Numbered from the stretch's first letter, positions 1 through 7,218 are shown. The stretch is 10,252 nt of DNA from Clostridium sp. UBA2485 (GCF_002341865.1 NZ_DDOV01000051.1:1-10252); one strand, 5' to 3'. Notes: generated by a model not told the origin, from the letters alone. A program made the numbers and translations.

Positions 1-4
1 TAAA

Positions 5-31
5 GAAATTAGTTTGATTAAAACTAATTTC
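5..31. repeat. perfect 11-bp inverted repeat (hairpin) upstream of the hydrolase gene
   Basis: Arms 5-15 (gaaattagttt) and 21-31 (aaactaatttc) are perfect reverse complements with a 5-nt loop. The stem is A+T rich and no T-run follows directly, so a terminator for an upstream gene is possible but not well supported. The gene it would belong to lies outside the window. Confidence 0.5.
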
Positions 32-40
32 AACAATAAT

Positions 41-68
41 TGTCAATTCTCCATTGTCAATTGTCAAT
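41..68. repeat. heptanucleotide tandem repeat
   Basis: Four 7-nt units in register: tgtcaat (41-47), tctccat (48-54), tgtcaat (55-61) and tgtcaat (62-68). Three are identical and one is degenerate. The block ends a few bases before the Shine-Dalgarno of the first gene. Units of the same length and similar pattern (T.T.AAT-like) occur at 4730-4750, 4850-4870 and 9574-9601. It resembles the short A+T-rich intergenic repeats common in clostridial genomes; no function is evident. Confidence 0.6.
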
Positions 69-86
69 TTTTAAAGGGGTGATGTG

Positions 87-689
87 ATGACTGGAAAAGC
101 TCATGTAAGTGTAGGAGCAAGCGTTTTTGTTTTCTTAAGTCAAAGATTGCCGGGGAAATATGTATTAATAAGTCTAGTGTTTTCAATAGTAGGAGCACTG
201 CTTCCTGATGCAGACCATCCTAAAAGTTTTTTCAATAAATATGTACTACCTTTTAGAAATAATGCTACAAAGGTGATATTTTATTGCTTTTTAGGTACGT
301 TAGCATTGTACATAGATAGTTTTTATAAAAGTGACCCAATATTGAAGGTAATAGGCATAACCTTAATTCTCTTAGGGTTATCCACTCATAGAACAGGTTT
401 TACTCATAGTGTTTTTGGTATGTTAATTTTTACAGGAATTTTAGCAACTTTTTGTACCGCATATAATCTGGGAAAAACATATTACTATTTTTTAGCAACT
501 TATGGCTCGCATTTGATTTGTGATATGTGTACAAAACAAGGTATACCTGTTTTATATCCAATAAATAATAAAAAGTTTAAATTTCCCTTTGCTTTTAGTA
601 CCAACTCTCTTAGAGGAAAGGTCACTGAAAATATAATTATATTATTGAGTATTATTTATGTATCTTTAAACTTACCTAAATTCTTTTAA
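87..689 (+). CDS. YdjM-family membrane-bound metal-dependent hydrolase
   Basis: This is a predicted integral membrane protein of 200 aa in the YdjM / LexA-binding inner-membrane hydrolase-like family (DUF457 type), whose members carry His/Asp metal-ligand motifs in a multi-helix membrane fold. Visible motifs are H6 near the N-terminus, LLPDADHP (38-45), STHRTGFTHS (99-108) and GSHLICDM...GIPVLYP (140-158), with hydrophobic segments around residues 25-40, 62-76, 86-99, 109-125 and 180-195. I choose ATG 87: the Shine-Dalgarno AAGGGG (about 74-79) is 7 nt from it, whereas the in-frame GTG at 84 is too close. The gene ends 17 bp before the preferred uvrC start, so the two are probably cotranscribed. 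The physiological substrate of the family is not established. The family call is fairly sure; the enzymatic role is inferred. Confidence 0.85.
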   Translation: MTGKAHVSVGASVFVFLSQRLPGKYVLISLVFSIVGALLPDADHPKSFFNKYVLPFRNNATKVIFYCFLGTLALYIDSFYKSDPILKVIGITLILLGLSTHRTGFTHSVFGMLIFTGILATFCTAYNLGKTYYYFLATYGSHLICDMCTKQGIPVLYPINNKKFKFPFAFSTNSLRGKVTENIIILLSIIYVSLNLPKFF

Positions 690-706
690 CTAAAGAGGTG
701 ATAAAA

Positions 707-2581
707 TTGTTCGATTTCCAATTCCATCTTAAAAATTTACCTAATAATCCTGGGGTATATTTAATGAAAAATTCTCTTGGAGAGATAATTTATGTTGGAA
801 AAGCTAAAAATTTAAGGAATAGAGTAAGACAATATTTTCAAAGCTCTAAAAATCATAGTGAAAAGGTTAAGGCTATGGTTAAGCATATTGCAGAATTTGA
901 ATATATTGTTACAGATTCAGAAATAGAAGCTTTAATATTAGAGTGTAATTTAATTAAAAAATATAGTCCAAGATATAATATTTTATTAAAAGACGATAAG
1001 AGTTTTCCATTAATTAAAATAACAATAAATGAGGATTTTCCACGGGTTATTGTTACTAGAAATATGAGTAATGATGGTGCAAAATATTTTGGACCATATA
1101 CTGATGCTACAGCAGTATATACGACTTATGAGCTAATTAAAAAAGTTTTTCCACTTAGAACTTGTAAAAGGATTATAAAGGAAGATGGAGTATCTTCAAG
1201 ACCTTGTCTTAATTATCATATAAATCTTTGTAAGGCCCCTTGTGACAAACTTATTTCTAAAGAGGAGTATAGAAAGATTGTAGATGATGTTATAGATTTA
1301 TTAACGGGAAAAGATAAGGAAATTGTGAATAAGATAAAGATAGAGATGGAAGATGCCTCAATGAATTTAGATTTTGAGAAGGCAGCTTCTCTTAGAGATA
1401 AGCTTTTAGCTATTGAAAAGATAAATGAAAAACAAAAAATTATAAGTGTGCATTTCGAAAACGAGGATTTTATTGCTATATCACAGGATGAAAAAGATAG
1501 CTGCGTTCAGATCTTTTTCTTAAGAGATGGAAAGATTTTAGGAAGAGAACATTTTATATTAGATGATACAGGTAGTGAAGAGCCAGGAGAGGTTATAAGT
1601 AATTTTATGAAAAGTTTCTATGGTGGAACTGCTTTTATTCCTAAACAGATTTATGTTTCTCATATTGAAGATAGTGAAGTATTAGAGGAATATCTTTCTA
1701 TGAAAAAAGAATATAAGGTAAGTATTAAAGTGCCAATTAAAGGTGAAAAGAAAAAAGTTTTAGACATGGTTCAAAAAAATGCAAGTCATGATTTAGAAAT
1801 GTTTAAAATTAAACATAAAGCGGATAAAGAATTACAAAATATCGCATTAGCAGAATTGACGGATGCCTTAGGACTAGATGAAGTACCGCAGAGAATTGAA
1901 GCCTATGATATTTCTAATATAATGGGAATGGACTCTGTTGGAACTATGGTAGTATTTCAAGATGGAAAACCTAAAAATAGTGACTATAGGAGATTTAAGA
2001 TTAAAACTGTAAAAGGAGCTAATGATTATGAGTCAATGAGAGAGATATTGACTAGAAGATTTAATCATGGATTAGAGGAGATTAAAAAAATTAAAGAAAA
2101 TAAAATTTCTTTAAGTGCTGGTAAATTTTCAGTATTTCCTGACCTTATCATGATGGATGGAGGAAGAGGACAGGTAAATATAGCACTAGAGGTGCTAAAG
2201 GAATTAAATATTAATATTCCAGTTTGTGGAATGGTTAAAGATGATAAACATAGAACTAGGGGATTAATTTATGATAATGAAGAATTACCTATAAGGATTA
2301 GTTCACAATGTATGCATTTAATTACAAGAATACAAGATGAAGTACATAGATTTGCTATTACTTATCATAGATCCTTAAGAAATAAAACTACATTATATTC
2401 TATATTAGAGGATATACCTAGAATAGGGGAAAAGAGAAGAAAAGAACTACTTAAGAAGTTTGGCAGTATAGAAAATATTAGAAATGCAAGTGATGAAGAA
2501 TTATTGTCAACACCTTCTATGGATATTAGAGCTGTTGAAAGTATAAAAGAATACTTCAGTAATCTTCAAGAAAATAACTAA
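707..2581 (+). CDS. uvrC: UvrABC system protein C (excinuclease subunit C)
   Basis: UvrC is recruited by UvrB to damaged DNA and makes both incisions of nucleotide excision repair. At 624 aa it has the normal full length. The GIY-YIG nuclease domain (about 10-90, PGVYLMK at 15-21 and IYVGKAK at 28-34) makes the 3' cut. Four cysteines (C153, C167, C175, C179) match the cluster that binds Fe-S in E. coli UvrC. A UVR domain for UvrB contact lies near 200-240. The RNase H-like domain, for the 5' cut, has candidate catalytic D401 (EAYDIS), D484 (MMDGG) and H547 (DEVH). Tandem helix-hairpin-helix motifs lie at about 567-617. I prefer the TTG start at 707: it gives the family N-terminus MFDFQ and lies 6 nt after the SD GAGGTG, while the in-frame GTG at 698 is inside that SD. 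No domain is damaged. Confidence 0.97.
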   Translation: MFDFQFHLKNLPNNPGVYLMKNSLGEIIYVGKAKNLRNRVRQYFQSSKNHSEKVKAMVKHIAEFEYIVTDSEIEALILECNLIKKYSPRYNILLKDDKSFPLIKITINEDFPRVIVTRNMSNDGAKYFGPYTDATAVYTTYELIKKVFPLRTCKRIIKEDGVSSRPCLNYHINLCKAPCDKLISKEEYRKIVDDVIDLLTGKDKEIVNKIKIEMEDASMNLDFEKAASLRDKLLAIEKINEKQKIISVHFENEDFIAISQDEKDSCVQIFFLRDGKILGREHFILDDTGSEEPGEVISNFMKSFYGGTAFIPKQIYVSHIEDSEVLEEYLSMKKEYKVSIKVPIKGEKKKVLDMVQKNASHDLEMFKIKHKADKELQNIALAELTDALGLDEVPQRIEAYDISNIMGMDSVGTMVVFQDGKPKNSDYRRFKIKTVKGANDYESMREILTRRFNHGLEEIKKIKENKISLSAGKFSVFPDLIMMDGGRGQVNIALEVLKELNINIPVCGMVKDDKHRTRGLIYDNEELPIRISSQCMHLITRIQDEVHRFAITYHRSLRNKTTLYSILEDIPRIGEKRRKELLKKFGSIENIRNASDEELLSTPSMDIRAVESIKEYFSNLQENN

Positions 2582-2703
2582 CAAGTATGCATATTTATTT
2601 CAATTATTATTAAGTATAATAATATTATTTAATAAAAAATATCTTAGGCAACTTTAATTAGTTATTTTTTAGATACTTTAAGAAAAATTAAGGAGTGATT
2701 AAC

Positions 2704-3423
2704 TTGAAATGTGTAGTAGATGTTCATACTCATACAATTGCTAGTGGTCATGCTTACAGTACTTTACTTGAAAATATAAAAGAGGCTTCTAATAAAGGAC
2801 TTAAAGTTTTAGGAGTTTCAGATCACGCACCACAAATGCCTGGAGGACCACATTTATTTCATTTTGCTAATTTGGATGTAACTCCAAGAAAACTTTACGG
2901 TGTTAAAATTTTAAGAGGATGCGAAGCTAATATAATTGATTATGAGGGCAATATAGATATCCCAGAAAGAATTGGAAATAAATTAGATTATATGATAGCA
3001 AGTTTACATGATGTATGTATAAAGTCCGGAACAGTGGAAGAGAACACAAATGCCTTAGTTAAGGTTATGGATAATAAGAATGTAATGATTATAGGCCATT
3101 CAGGAAATCCACGTTTTCCAATTGATGCAGAAAAAGTAGTAATGAGAGCAAAGGAAAAAGATATAATCATAGAACTTAATAATAGTTCACTTAATGGATC
3201 AAGAAAAGGTAGTGATGAAAACTGCTATAAAATTGGAGAGCTTTGTAAAAAGCATGGGGTAAAAGTTATATTTGGTAGTGATGCTCATACTTGTTTCAAT
3301 ATAGGTGAATTTGATTCTGTGAAAAAGCTTGTGAGAGATATACAAATGCCCGATGAGCTGATAATGAATTATGATGAGAAAAAATTTATAAATTATTTAC
3401 AGAAAAAAGGTAAAATTGTTTAA
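2704..3423 (+). CDS. PHP-domain phosphatase, YcdX type
   Basis: A 239-aa metal-dependent phosphoesterase of the PHP family closest to E. coli YcdX, which has a trinuclear zinc site. All nine expected metal ligands are visible: H8 and H10 (HTH), H16 (SGHAYS), H41 (SDHAP), E74 (CEAN), H102 (SLHD), H132 (GHSGNP), D193 and H195 (SDAH). The natural substrate is unknown; other PHP families include histidinol phosphatases and polymerase proofreading domains, but the length and HTHTIASGHAYS signature favour YcdX-like. I prefer TTG 2704: it is 8 nt after AAGGAG (2690-2695) and gives the typical MKCVVDVHTHT start, whereas the in-frame GTG at 2695 overlaps the SD. It stands between uvrC (122-bp gap) and murB (77-bp gap), all in the same direction. 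Confidence 0.92.
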   Translation: MKCVVDVHTHTIASGHAYSTLLENIKEASNKGLKVLGVSDHAPQMPGGPHLFHFANLDVTPRKLYGVKILRGCEANIIDYEGNIDIPERIGNKLDYMIASLHDVCIKSGTVEENTNALVKVMDNKNVMIIGHSGNPRFPIDAEKVVMRAKEKDIIIELNNSSLNGSRKGSDENCYKIGELCKKHGVKVIFGSDAHTCFNIGEFDSVKKLVRDIQMPDELIMNYDEKKFINYLQKKGKIV

Positions 3424-3429
3424 TAGTTA

Positions 3430-3459
3430 TTGATTATACTATACTATATAAATTATACT
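3430..3459 (+). promoter_or_regulatory. candidate sigma-A promoter for murB
   Basis: A -35-like TTGATT (3430-3435) and a -10-like TATACT (3454-3459) are separated by 18 bp, in a T+A-rich tract with repeated tatact units, about 40 bp before the murB ATG. The match is reasonable but A+T-rich DNA produces such pairs by chance. Confidence 0.4.
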
Positions 3460-3500
3460 ATATATTGTGTGTAAATAATTTTTTTTGGAAGAGGTAGGAA

Positions 3501-4418
3501 ATGAATCAAAACAAGGAATTGCTTATCGAATTAAAGAGTATATTGAAAGAAGAAAATATAGTATTAGATGCACCAATGAAAGATCATACATCCTTTAAAT
3601 TAGGTGGACCAGCGGATATAATTGTATATCCAACTAATTATGAGGAAGTAAAAGAAATCATAAAACTATGTAATAAGCATAATGAAAGTTATTTTATATT
3701 AGGCAATGGCTCTAATCTACTTGTTAAAGATGGTGGAATAAGAGGAGTTGTTATAAAGTTTTCCAAACTAGACAAAGTTAAAGTTGTAGAAAATAGAATA
3801 ATTGCTCAAAGTGGTGTATTACTTTGTGATGTATCTGATGCTGCACTAGAAGCTTCATTAACAGGTTTTGAATTTGCTTGTGGAATTCCAGGAAGCATTG
3901 GAGGAGCAACTACAATGAATGCGGGAGCATATGATGGAGAAATGTCTAAGGTTATAGAGAGTGCACTGGTAATTGATAGAGAAGGAAATTTTAAAACTCT
4001 TTCAAAAGAAGAATTAGAGCTTTCTTATAGAATGAGTGCAATAATCAAATATAATTATATTGTATTAGAAGTTACATTAAATCTAAAGCCAGGGGTAAAG
4101 GATTTAATAAAAAATAGAATTGATGAATTGACATCAAGAAGAATACAGAGACAACCATTAGAATATGCATCAGCAGGAAGCACTTTTAAAAGACCAGAAG
4201 GGTATTTTGCAGGAAAGCTTATACAAGATGCTGGTCTTAAAGGATTAAATGTTGGAGATGCTGAAGTTTCAGAAAAACATTCAGGATTTATTATAAATAA
4301 AGGGAGTGCAAGTGCTCAGCAGGTTTTAGAATTAATCACATTAGTTCAAAAAAATGTTTTTGAAAGTTTTTCAGTAGAATTACACACAGAAGTAAGAATA
4401 GTCGGTGAAGATAAATAA
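3501..4418 (+). CDS. murB: UDP-N-acetylenolpyruvoylglucosamine reductase (MurB)
   Basis: This FAD enzyme reduces UDP-GlcNAc-enolpyruvate with NADPH to UDP-MurNAc, the second committed step of peptidoglycan precursor synthesis, in the cytoplasm. The 305-aa length fits the shorter type II MurB seen in Firmicutes. FAD-binding features are HTSFKLGGPAD (29-39), GNGSNLLV (68-75) and GIPGSIGGA (128-136). Catalytic candidates are SYR (175-177), the proton-donor Ser227 in AGSTFKRP and Glu297 in LHTEVRIVG. The ATG at 3501 follows a GAGGT (3491-3495). A terminator hairpin begins in its stop codon, so it is transcriptionally separated from rapZ downstream, although murB next to rapZ-yvcK-whiA is a familiar clostridial order. 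Confidence 0.97.
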   Translation: MNQNKELLIELKSILKEENIVLDAPMKDHTSFKLGGPADIIVYPTNYEEVKEIIKLCNKHNESYFILGNGSNLLVKDGGIRGVVIKFSKLDKVKVVENRIIAQSGVLLCDVSDAALEASLTGFEFACGIPGSIGGATTMNAGAYDGEMSKVIESALVIDREGNFKTLSKEELELSYRMSAIIKYNYIVLEVTLNLKPGVKDLIKNRIDELTSRRIQRQPLEYASAGSTFKRPEGYFAGKLIQDAGLKGLNVGDAEVSEKHSGFIINKGSASAQQVLELITLVQKNVFESFSVELHTEVRIVGEDK

Positions 4419-4450
4419 TAAAGTGGTGACTTTTAGTCGCCACTTTATTA
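4416..4450 (+). terminator. intrinsic terminator of murB (stem includes the stop codon)
   Basis: A 15-bp stem pairs 4416-4430 with 4436-4450 around a tttta loop, with one T:G wobble (4427:4439). The core AGTGGTGAC/GTCGCCACT is much richer in G+C than its surroundings and continues into a T-rich stretch. Because an A-rich tract precedes it, it could work in both directions. Confidence 0.75.
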
Positions 4451-4463
4451 AATTTAAAAATAA

Positions 4464-4487
4464 ACTCTTTATTTAGAGTAGTTTTTT
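4464..4487 (+). terminator. possible second weak terminator
   Basis: ACTCT (4464-4468) pairs with AGAGT (4475-4479), closely followed by six T (4482-4487). The stem is only 5 bp, so this is at best a backup to the murB terminator just upstream. Confidence 0.3.
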
Positions 4488-4510
4488 AAAGGCAGTATAA
4501 AAATATTATA

Positions 4511-4550
4511 TACATTTTTAATTCTTAGTATAACAAGAATTAAAAATGTA
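4511..4550. repeat. perfect 16-bp inverted repeat
   Basis: Arms 4511-4526 (tacatttttaattctt) and 4535-4550 (aagaattaaaaatgta) are exact reverse complements with an 8-nt loop. The right arm ends 26 bp before the extended -10 motif, i.e. upstream of or overlapping the -35 zone. No T-run follows, so it is not a typical terminator; an operator or a dispersed repeat is possible. It contains the ttaattctt pattern also found in the heptad repeats of this window. Confidence 0.75.
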
Positions 4551-4575
4551 GTACTCACAAAAATTAAGGTAACTA

Positions 4576-4584
4576 TGGTATAAT
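4576..4584 (+). promoter_or_regulatory. extended -10 promoter, probably for rapZ-yvcK-whiA
   Basis: TGGTATAAT (4576-4584) is a full extended -10 (TG-N-TATAAT). The expected -35 place (about 4556-4561) holds no good TTGACA match, which extended -10 promoters tolerate. It is the best promoter sequence in the gap and points toward rapZ about 400 bp away. A closer promoter (around 4927-4952) has poor spacing and is not supported. Confidence 0.5.
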
Positions 4585-4616
4585 ACTATATGAAAAATAT
4601 TATTATAATGTATAAT

Positions 4617-4678
4617 GAGGGAGTTATATATTAAATTTAGATATAATGAATAACAAAGGCTACTTAGTGAAAATTTAA
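4617..4678 (+). other. leader-like SD plus 16-codon frame lacking a normal start (possible leader peptide or remnant)
   Basis: GAGGGAG (4617-4623) is a good Shine-Dalgarno. The ten bases ggagttatat at 4620-4629 are identical to those at the rapZ start (4984-4993). In the place of the rapZ ATG stands ATA (4628-4630), which opens a 16-codon frame ending in TAA at 4676-4678, with an internal ATG at 4646. It lies about 30 nt after the likely transcription start from the extended -10. It may be a chance match, a decayed start or a leader peptide; no family is recognisable in the peptide. Confidence 0.25.
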
Positions 4679-4723
4679 TTTATATAATATTTTAATTTCA
4701 TAACAAAAAGTCTTTTTTAGAAA

Positions 4724-4876
4724 TTTAAAATTAAGAATAAGAAATTAAGAATTATGGTTAAAATTCCATGGTCAAAACCTTCAGAGTTTTTTAGAATAAA
4801 TTCTATTTTAAGAAATTCAATAAGAATGGATTTTGTTCCAAATTTGGATTCTTAACTATTAATCCTTAATTTTAAA
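4724..4876. repeat. inverted heptad-repeat element
   Basis: The outer arms tttaaaattaag (4724-4735) and cttaattttaaa (4865-4876) are perfect 12-bp inverted repeats. Similarity continues inward with one gap to about 4752 and 4849. Both arms are built of 7-nt units: attaaga/ataagaa/attaaga (4730-4750) on the left, and tcttaac/tattaat/ccttaat (4850-4870) on the right. The left arm is followed by an ATGG-bounded module (4754-4771), and the interior includes the palindrome ccaaatttgg (4838-4847). No coding capacity and no clear target-site duplication are seen. It could be a MITE-like element or a structured RNA leader of rapZ. Confidence 0.55.
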
Positions 4877-4991
4877 AGTTACTCTATTTTTATAGAAAAG
4901 TTATTTTACAGAGTATATTTTAAATTTTTACATGAAATTCTTATAGTATATTAATAGAAAAAATATATATTAAAATAAAGGATGGAGTTAT

Positions 4992-5876
4992 ATGAGATTT
5001 GTTATAGTTACAGGAATGTCAGGAGCGGGAAAGACTCAAGCTATAAGAAGTCTTGAAGATTTAGGATATTTTTGCGTTGATAATCTTCCGCCAACATTAA
5101 TTCCTAAGTTTGCAGAGGCTTGTTACCAAACTGAGGGAAAAATAGATAAAATTGCTGTTGTTGTTGATATAAGAGGAAGAAAGTTTTTTGATGATTTATT
5201 TGATAGCTTACAGCATTTAAATGAAAGTGGATATAAATATGAAATATTATTTTTAGAAGCCACTGATGAAGTAATAGTTAAGAGGTATAAAGAATCAAGA
5301 AGAAAGCATCCATTAGCACCTGAAGGCAGAGTAATTAATGGAATTACTATTGAAAAGAAAAAATTAAAGGCTGTTAGAGAAAAAGCCAACTATATTATAA
5401 ACACAACTAAATTGAGCAATAAAGATTTAAATGAAGAAATAACTAATATTTTTGGTGAGCAGGGACAAATAGAAACTCAGCTATTTATAAATGTTTTGTC
5501 CTTTGGATTTAAATATGGAATACCAGTAGATTCAGATTTAGTATTTGATGTACGGTTTCTACCGAATCCATACTATATACCAGAATTAAAGCCTTATTCA
5601 GGCAATGATAGACCAGTAAGAGATTATGTTTTAAGTAAAGTAGAAACAGAGCAATTTGTAGATAAACTAATAGATATGCTAGAGTTTCTACTACCTAATT
5701 ATAAAAAAGAGGGAAAAAGGCAGCTTATCATTTCTATTGGCTGCACAGGTGGAAGACATAGATCTGTTGCAATCGCAAATAAAATACATGAAATTTTAAG
5801 TCATAGTGGATATAGTGTAACAGTTGATCATAGGGATGTAAATGAAGATATAAGTAGAGGTGCAGGGAAGCTATGA
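4992..5876 (+). CDS. rapZ: RNase adapter / nucleotide-binding protein RapZ (YvcJ)
   Basis: A 294-aa P-loop protein of the RapZ/YvcJ family. E. coli RapZ senses glucosamine-6-phosphate and delivers sRNAs to RNase E; the B. subtilis homologue YvcJ hydrolyses nucleotides and affects competence, so the clostridial role is probably regulatory but not fixed. The N-terminal domain has Walker A GMSGAGKT (8-15) and the conserved VDNLPPTL segment. The C-terminal domain carries DVRFLPNPYY and GCTGGRHRS (250-258), the region that binds the sugar phosphate in E. coli, followed by HRDVN. AAGGA (4978-4982) and GGAG (4984-4987) precede the ATG. Its TGA overlaps the yvcK ATG by 4 bp (5873-5876), which indicates translational coupling. 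It is the first gene of the rapZ-yvcK-whiA cluster. Confidence 0.97.
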   Translation: MRFVIVTGMSGAGKTQAIRSLEDLGYFCVDNLPPTLIPKFAEACYQTEGKIDKIAVVVDIRGRKFFDDLFDSLQHLNESGYKYEILFLEATDEVIVKRYKESRRKHPLAPEGRVINGITIEKKKLKAVREKANYIINTTKLSNKDLNEEITNIFGEQGQIETQLFINVLSFGFKYGIPVDSDLVFDVRFLPNPYYIPELKPYSGNDRPVRDYVLSKVETEQFVDKLIDMLEFLLPNYKKEGKRQLIISIGCTGGRHRSVAIANKIHEILSHSGYSVTVDHRDVNEDISRGAGKL

Positions 5877-7216
5877 AGCTTAAATACTGGTTGAGGCCAG
5901 GCATAGGTATTAAGAGATGGATTGGTCAAATGTTATTTGGAATATTTATTTTCATATATGGTATTTTAGAGATTATAAATAAAAGTTCTCTTGGAAGTAA
6001 ATATATATTATTTTTTATTGGAATAATTACAATAGGAGTAGTAATTACTTATAACGGATTTAAAGGTTATACTAAGAAGATGCTTTCTTTAGGAAGTTTA
6101 GATGTGGACAGTTTATCTTTTAATAAAAAAAGCTTAGGGGAATTAATATATGAGAAAAAAATATTAGTAAAAGGGCCTAAAATTGTAGTAATAGGTGGAG
6201 GAACAGGACTTTCTACCTTATTAAGTGGCTTAAAGAGATATACTAGTAATATTACAGCAATAGTTACAGTTGCAGATGATGGCGGTGGTTCAGGACTTCT
6301 ACGAAAGGACTTAGGAATGCTTCCGCCAGGAGATATAAGAAACTGCATAACTGCATTGGCTTATACAGAGCCGATTATGGAAGAATTGTTTCAATATAGA
6401 TTTAAAGATGGAAGACTTGAAAATCAAAATTTTGGAAACTTATTTTTAGCAGCTATGGATGGAATATCAGATAATTTTCATGAAGCAGTTAAAAAAACTT
6501 GTTCTGTTTTAGCAGTAACTGGAAGAGTTATTCCTGTTACTTTAGAAAATATAACTCTTTCAGCACGATTAAAAAATGAGTTTATTATTAAAGGTGAATC
6601 AAATATTCCTAAACAATGCATAAAGTTTAAAAGCGGAATAGATGAAGTTTATATTGAACCTAGAGGTGCAAAGGCAGTACAAGATGCAATTGATGCCATA
6701 CTAGAAGCAGATGCAGTTGTATTAGGGCCTGGAAGTCTCTATACTAGTATCATTCCTAATTTACTAGTAGACGGAATTAAAGACGCCATTCTTAAGACTA
6801 AAGCTATAAAGATATATATATCAAATATATTAACTCAACCAGGAGAAAGTGATAATTATAGTGTCCAGGATCACATTAGTGCTATTTATAAACATTCTTC
6901 AAAGGATATAGTAGACTATGTAATTGTGAATAGTGAAGCTTTAAGTGAAGAAGATAAGCAAAAATGTTTGAATAAAAATCCTCAATTAGTAATGTTAGAT
7001 GAAGAATATAATTCGGATCTAGGTGTTGAATATATTAAGAGTAATTTTATAAAGCTTAAAAATGGATATATAAAACATGATGAGGACAAATTAGCAGCAA
7101 TTTTAGTAGAAACTGTTATGAGAAAGAAATTATTTTATGATGAGAAAAGAATCTTGGAATTCTTTTATTTATCACAGATGCTAAAAGAGTTTAAAGAGGA
7201 TAGGGAGAAAAATTAG
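5873..7216 (+). CDS. yvcK: YvcK family protein (gluconeogenesis factor) with N-terminal membrane anchor
   Basis: YvcK/CofD-like proteins have a Rossmann-like fold that binds UDP-sugars. In B. subtilis YvcK is needed for growth on gluconeogenic carbon sources and for cell shape. The core begins near residue 101 with GGGTG (108-112), ADDGGGSG (134-141), PPGDIRNC (151-158) and NQNFGNLFLAAM. At 447 aa it is over 100 aa longer than the cytosolic B. subtilis type. The extra N-terminus has two predicted transmembrane helices (about 16-35 and 43-60) followed by a linker, so the enzyme is probably tethered to the membrane. It overlaps rapZ by 4 bp and ends 2 bp before whiA. Similar N-terminal extensions are, to my recollection, usual in clostridial members. 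Confidence 0.95.
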   Translation: MKLKYWLRPGIGIKRWIGQMLFGIFIFIYGILEIINKSSLGSKYILFFIGIITIGVVITYNGFKGYTKKMLSLGSLDVDSLSFNKKSLGELIYEKKILVKGPKIVVIGGGTGLSTLLSGLKRYTSNITAIVTVADDGGGSGLLRKDLGMLPPGDIRNCITALAYTEPIMEELFQYRFKDGRLENQNFGNLFLAAMDGISDNFHEAVKKTCSVLAVTGRVIPVTLENITLSARLKNEFIIKGESNIPKQCIKFKSGIDEVYIEPRGAKAVQDAIDAILEADAVVLGPGSLYTSIIPNLLVDGIKDAILKTKAIKIYISNILTQPGESDNYSVQDHISAIYKHSSKDIVDYVIVNSEALSEEDKQKCLNKNPQLVMLDEEYNSDLGVEYIKSNFIKLKNGYIKHDEDKLAAILVETVMRKKLFYDEKRILEFFYLSQMLKEFKEDREKN

Positions 7217-7218
7217 TT

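Larger units (their letters stand above)
4419..4991. other. 573-bp gene-free region between murB and rapZ
   Basis: No frame of convincing coding length or composition is seen on either strand. It contains, in order, the murB terminator hairpin(s), a perfect 16-bp inverted repeat (4511-4550), an extended -10 promoter (4576-4584), an SD-like site with a short frame lacking a normal start (4617-4678), and an inverted heptad-repeat element (4724-4876). The last 115 bases are A+T-rich leader DNA ending in the rapZ Shine-Dalgarno. If the promoter at 4579 is used, rapZ mRNA has a 5' leader of about 400 nt. Confidence 0.7.

Noticed and set aside
41..68. Possible CRISPR-like array in the heptad repeats
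   Set aside because: Units are 7 nt without spacers, too short and too few; no cas genes are present.
2605..2624. AT-only 8-bp inverted repeat (tattatta/taataata) after uvrC, and a TATAAT at 2615-2620
   Set aside because: The stem has no G or C and no T-run follows, and TATAAT has no matching -35 at proper spacing; both are expected by chance in such A+T-rich DNA.
4927..4952. Promoter close to rapZ (TTTACA 4927-4932 / TATATT 4947-4952)
   Set aside because: The spacing is only 14 bp and the surrounding DNA is almost pure A+T.
4419..4991. Riboswitch or T-box in the long rapZ leader
   Set aside because: No conserved riboswitch or T-box core, such as the T-box TGGN'CCGCG bulge, could be recognised; the structures seen are simple A+T-rich inverted repeats.
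5123..5389. Open frame on the minus strand inside rapZ, and similar ones inside the PHP gene (2988-3170), yvcK (6067-6348), whiA (7191-7454) and the regulator (8280-8507)
   Set aside because: All lie antisense within strongly conserved genes, have low-complexity Ser/Ile/Leu-rich translations with no recognisable family, and lack convincing start signals.
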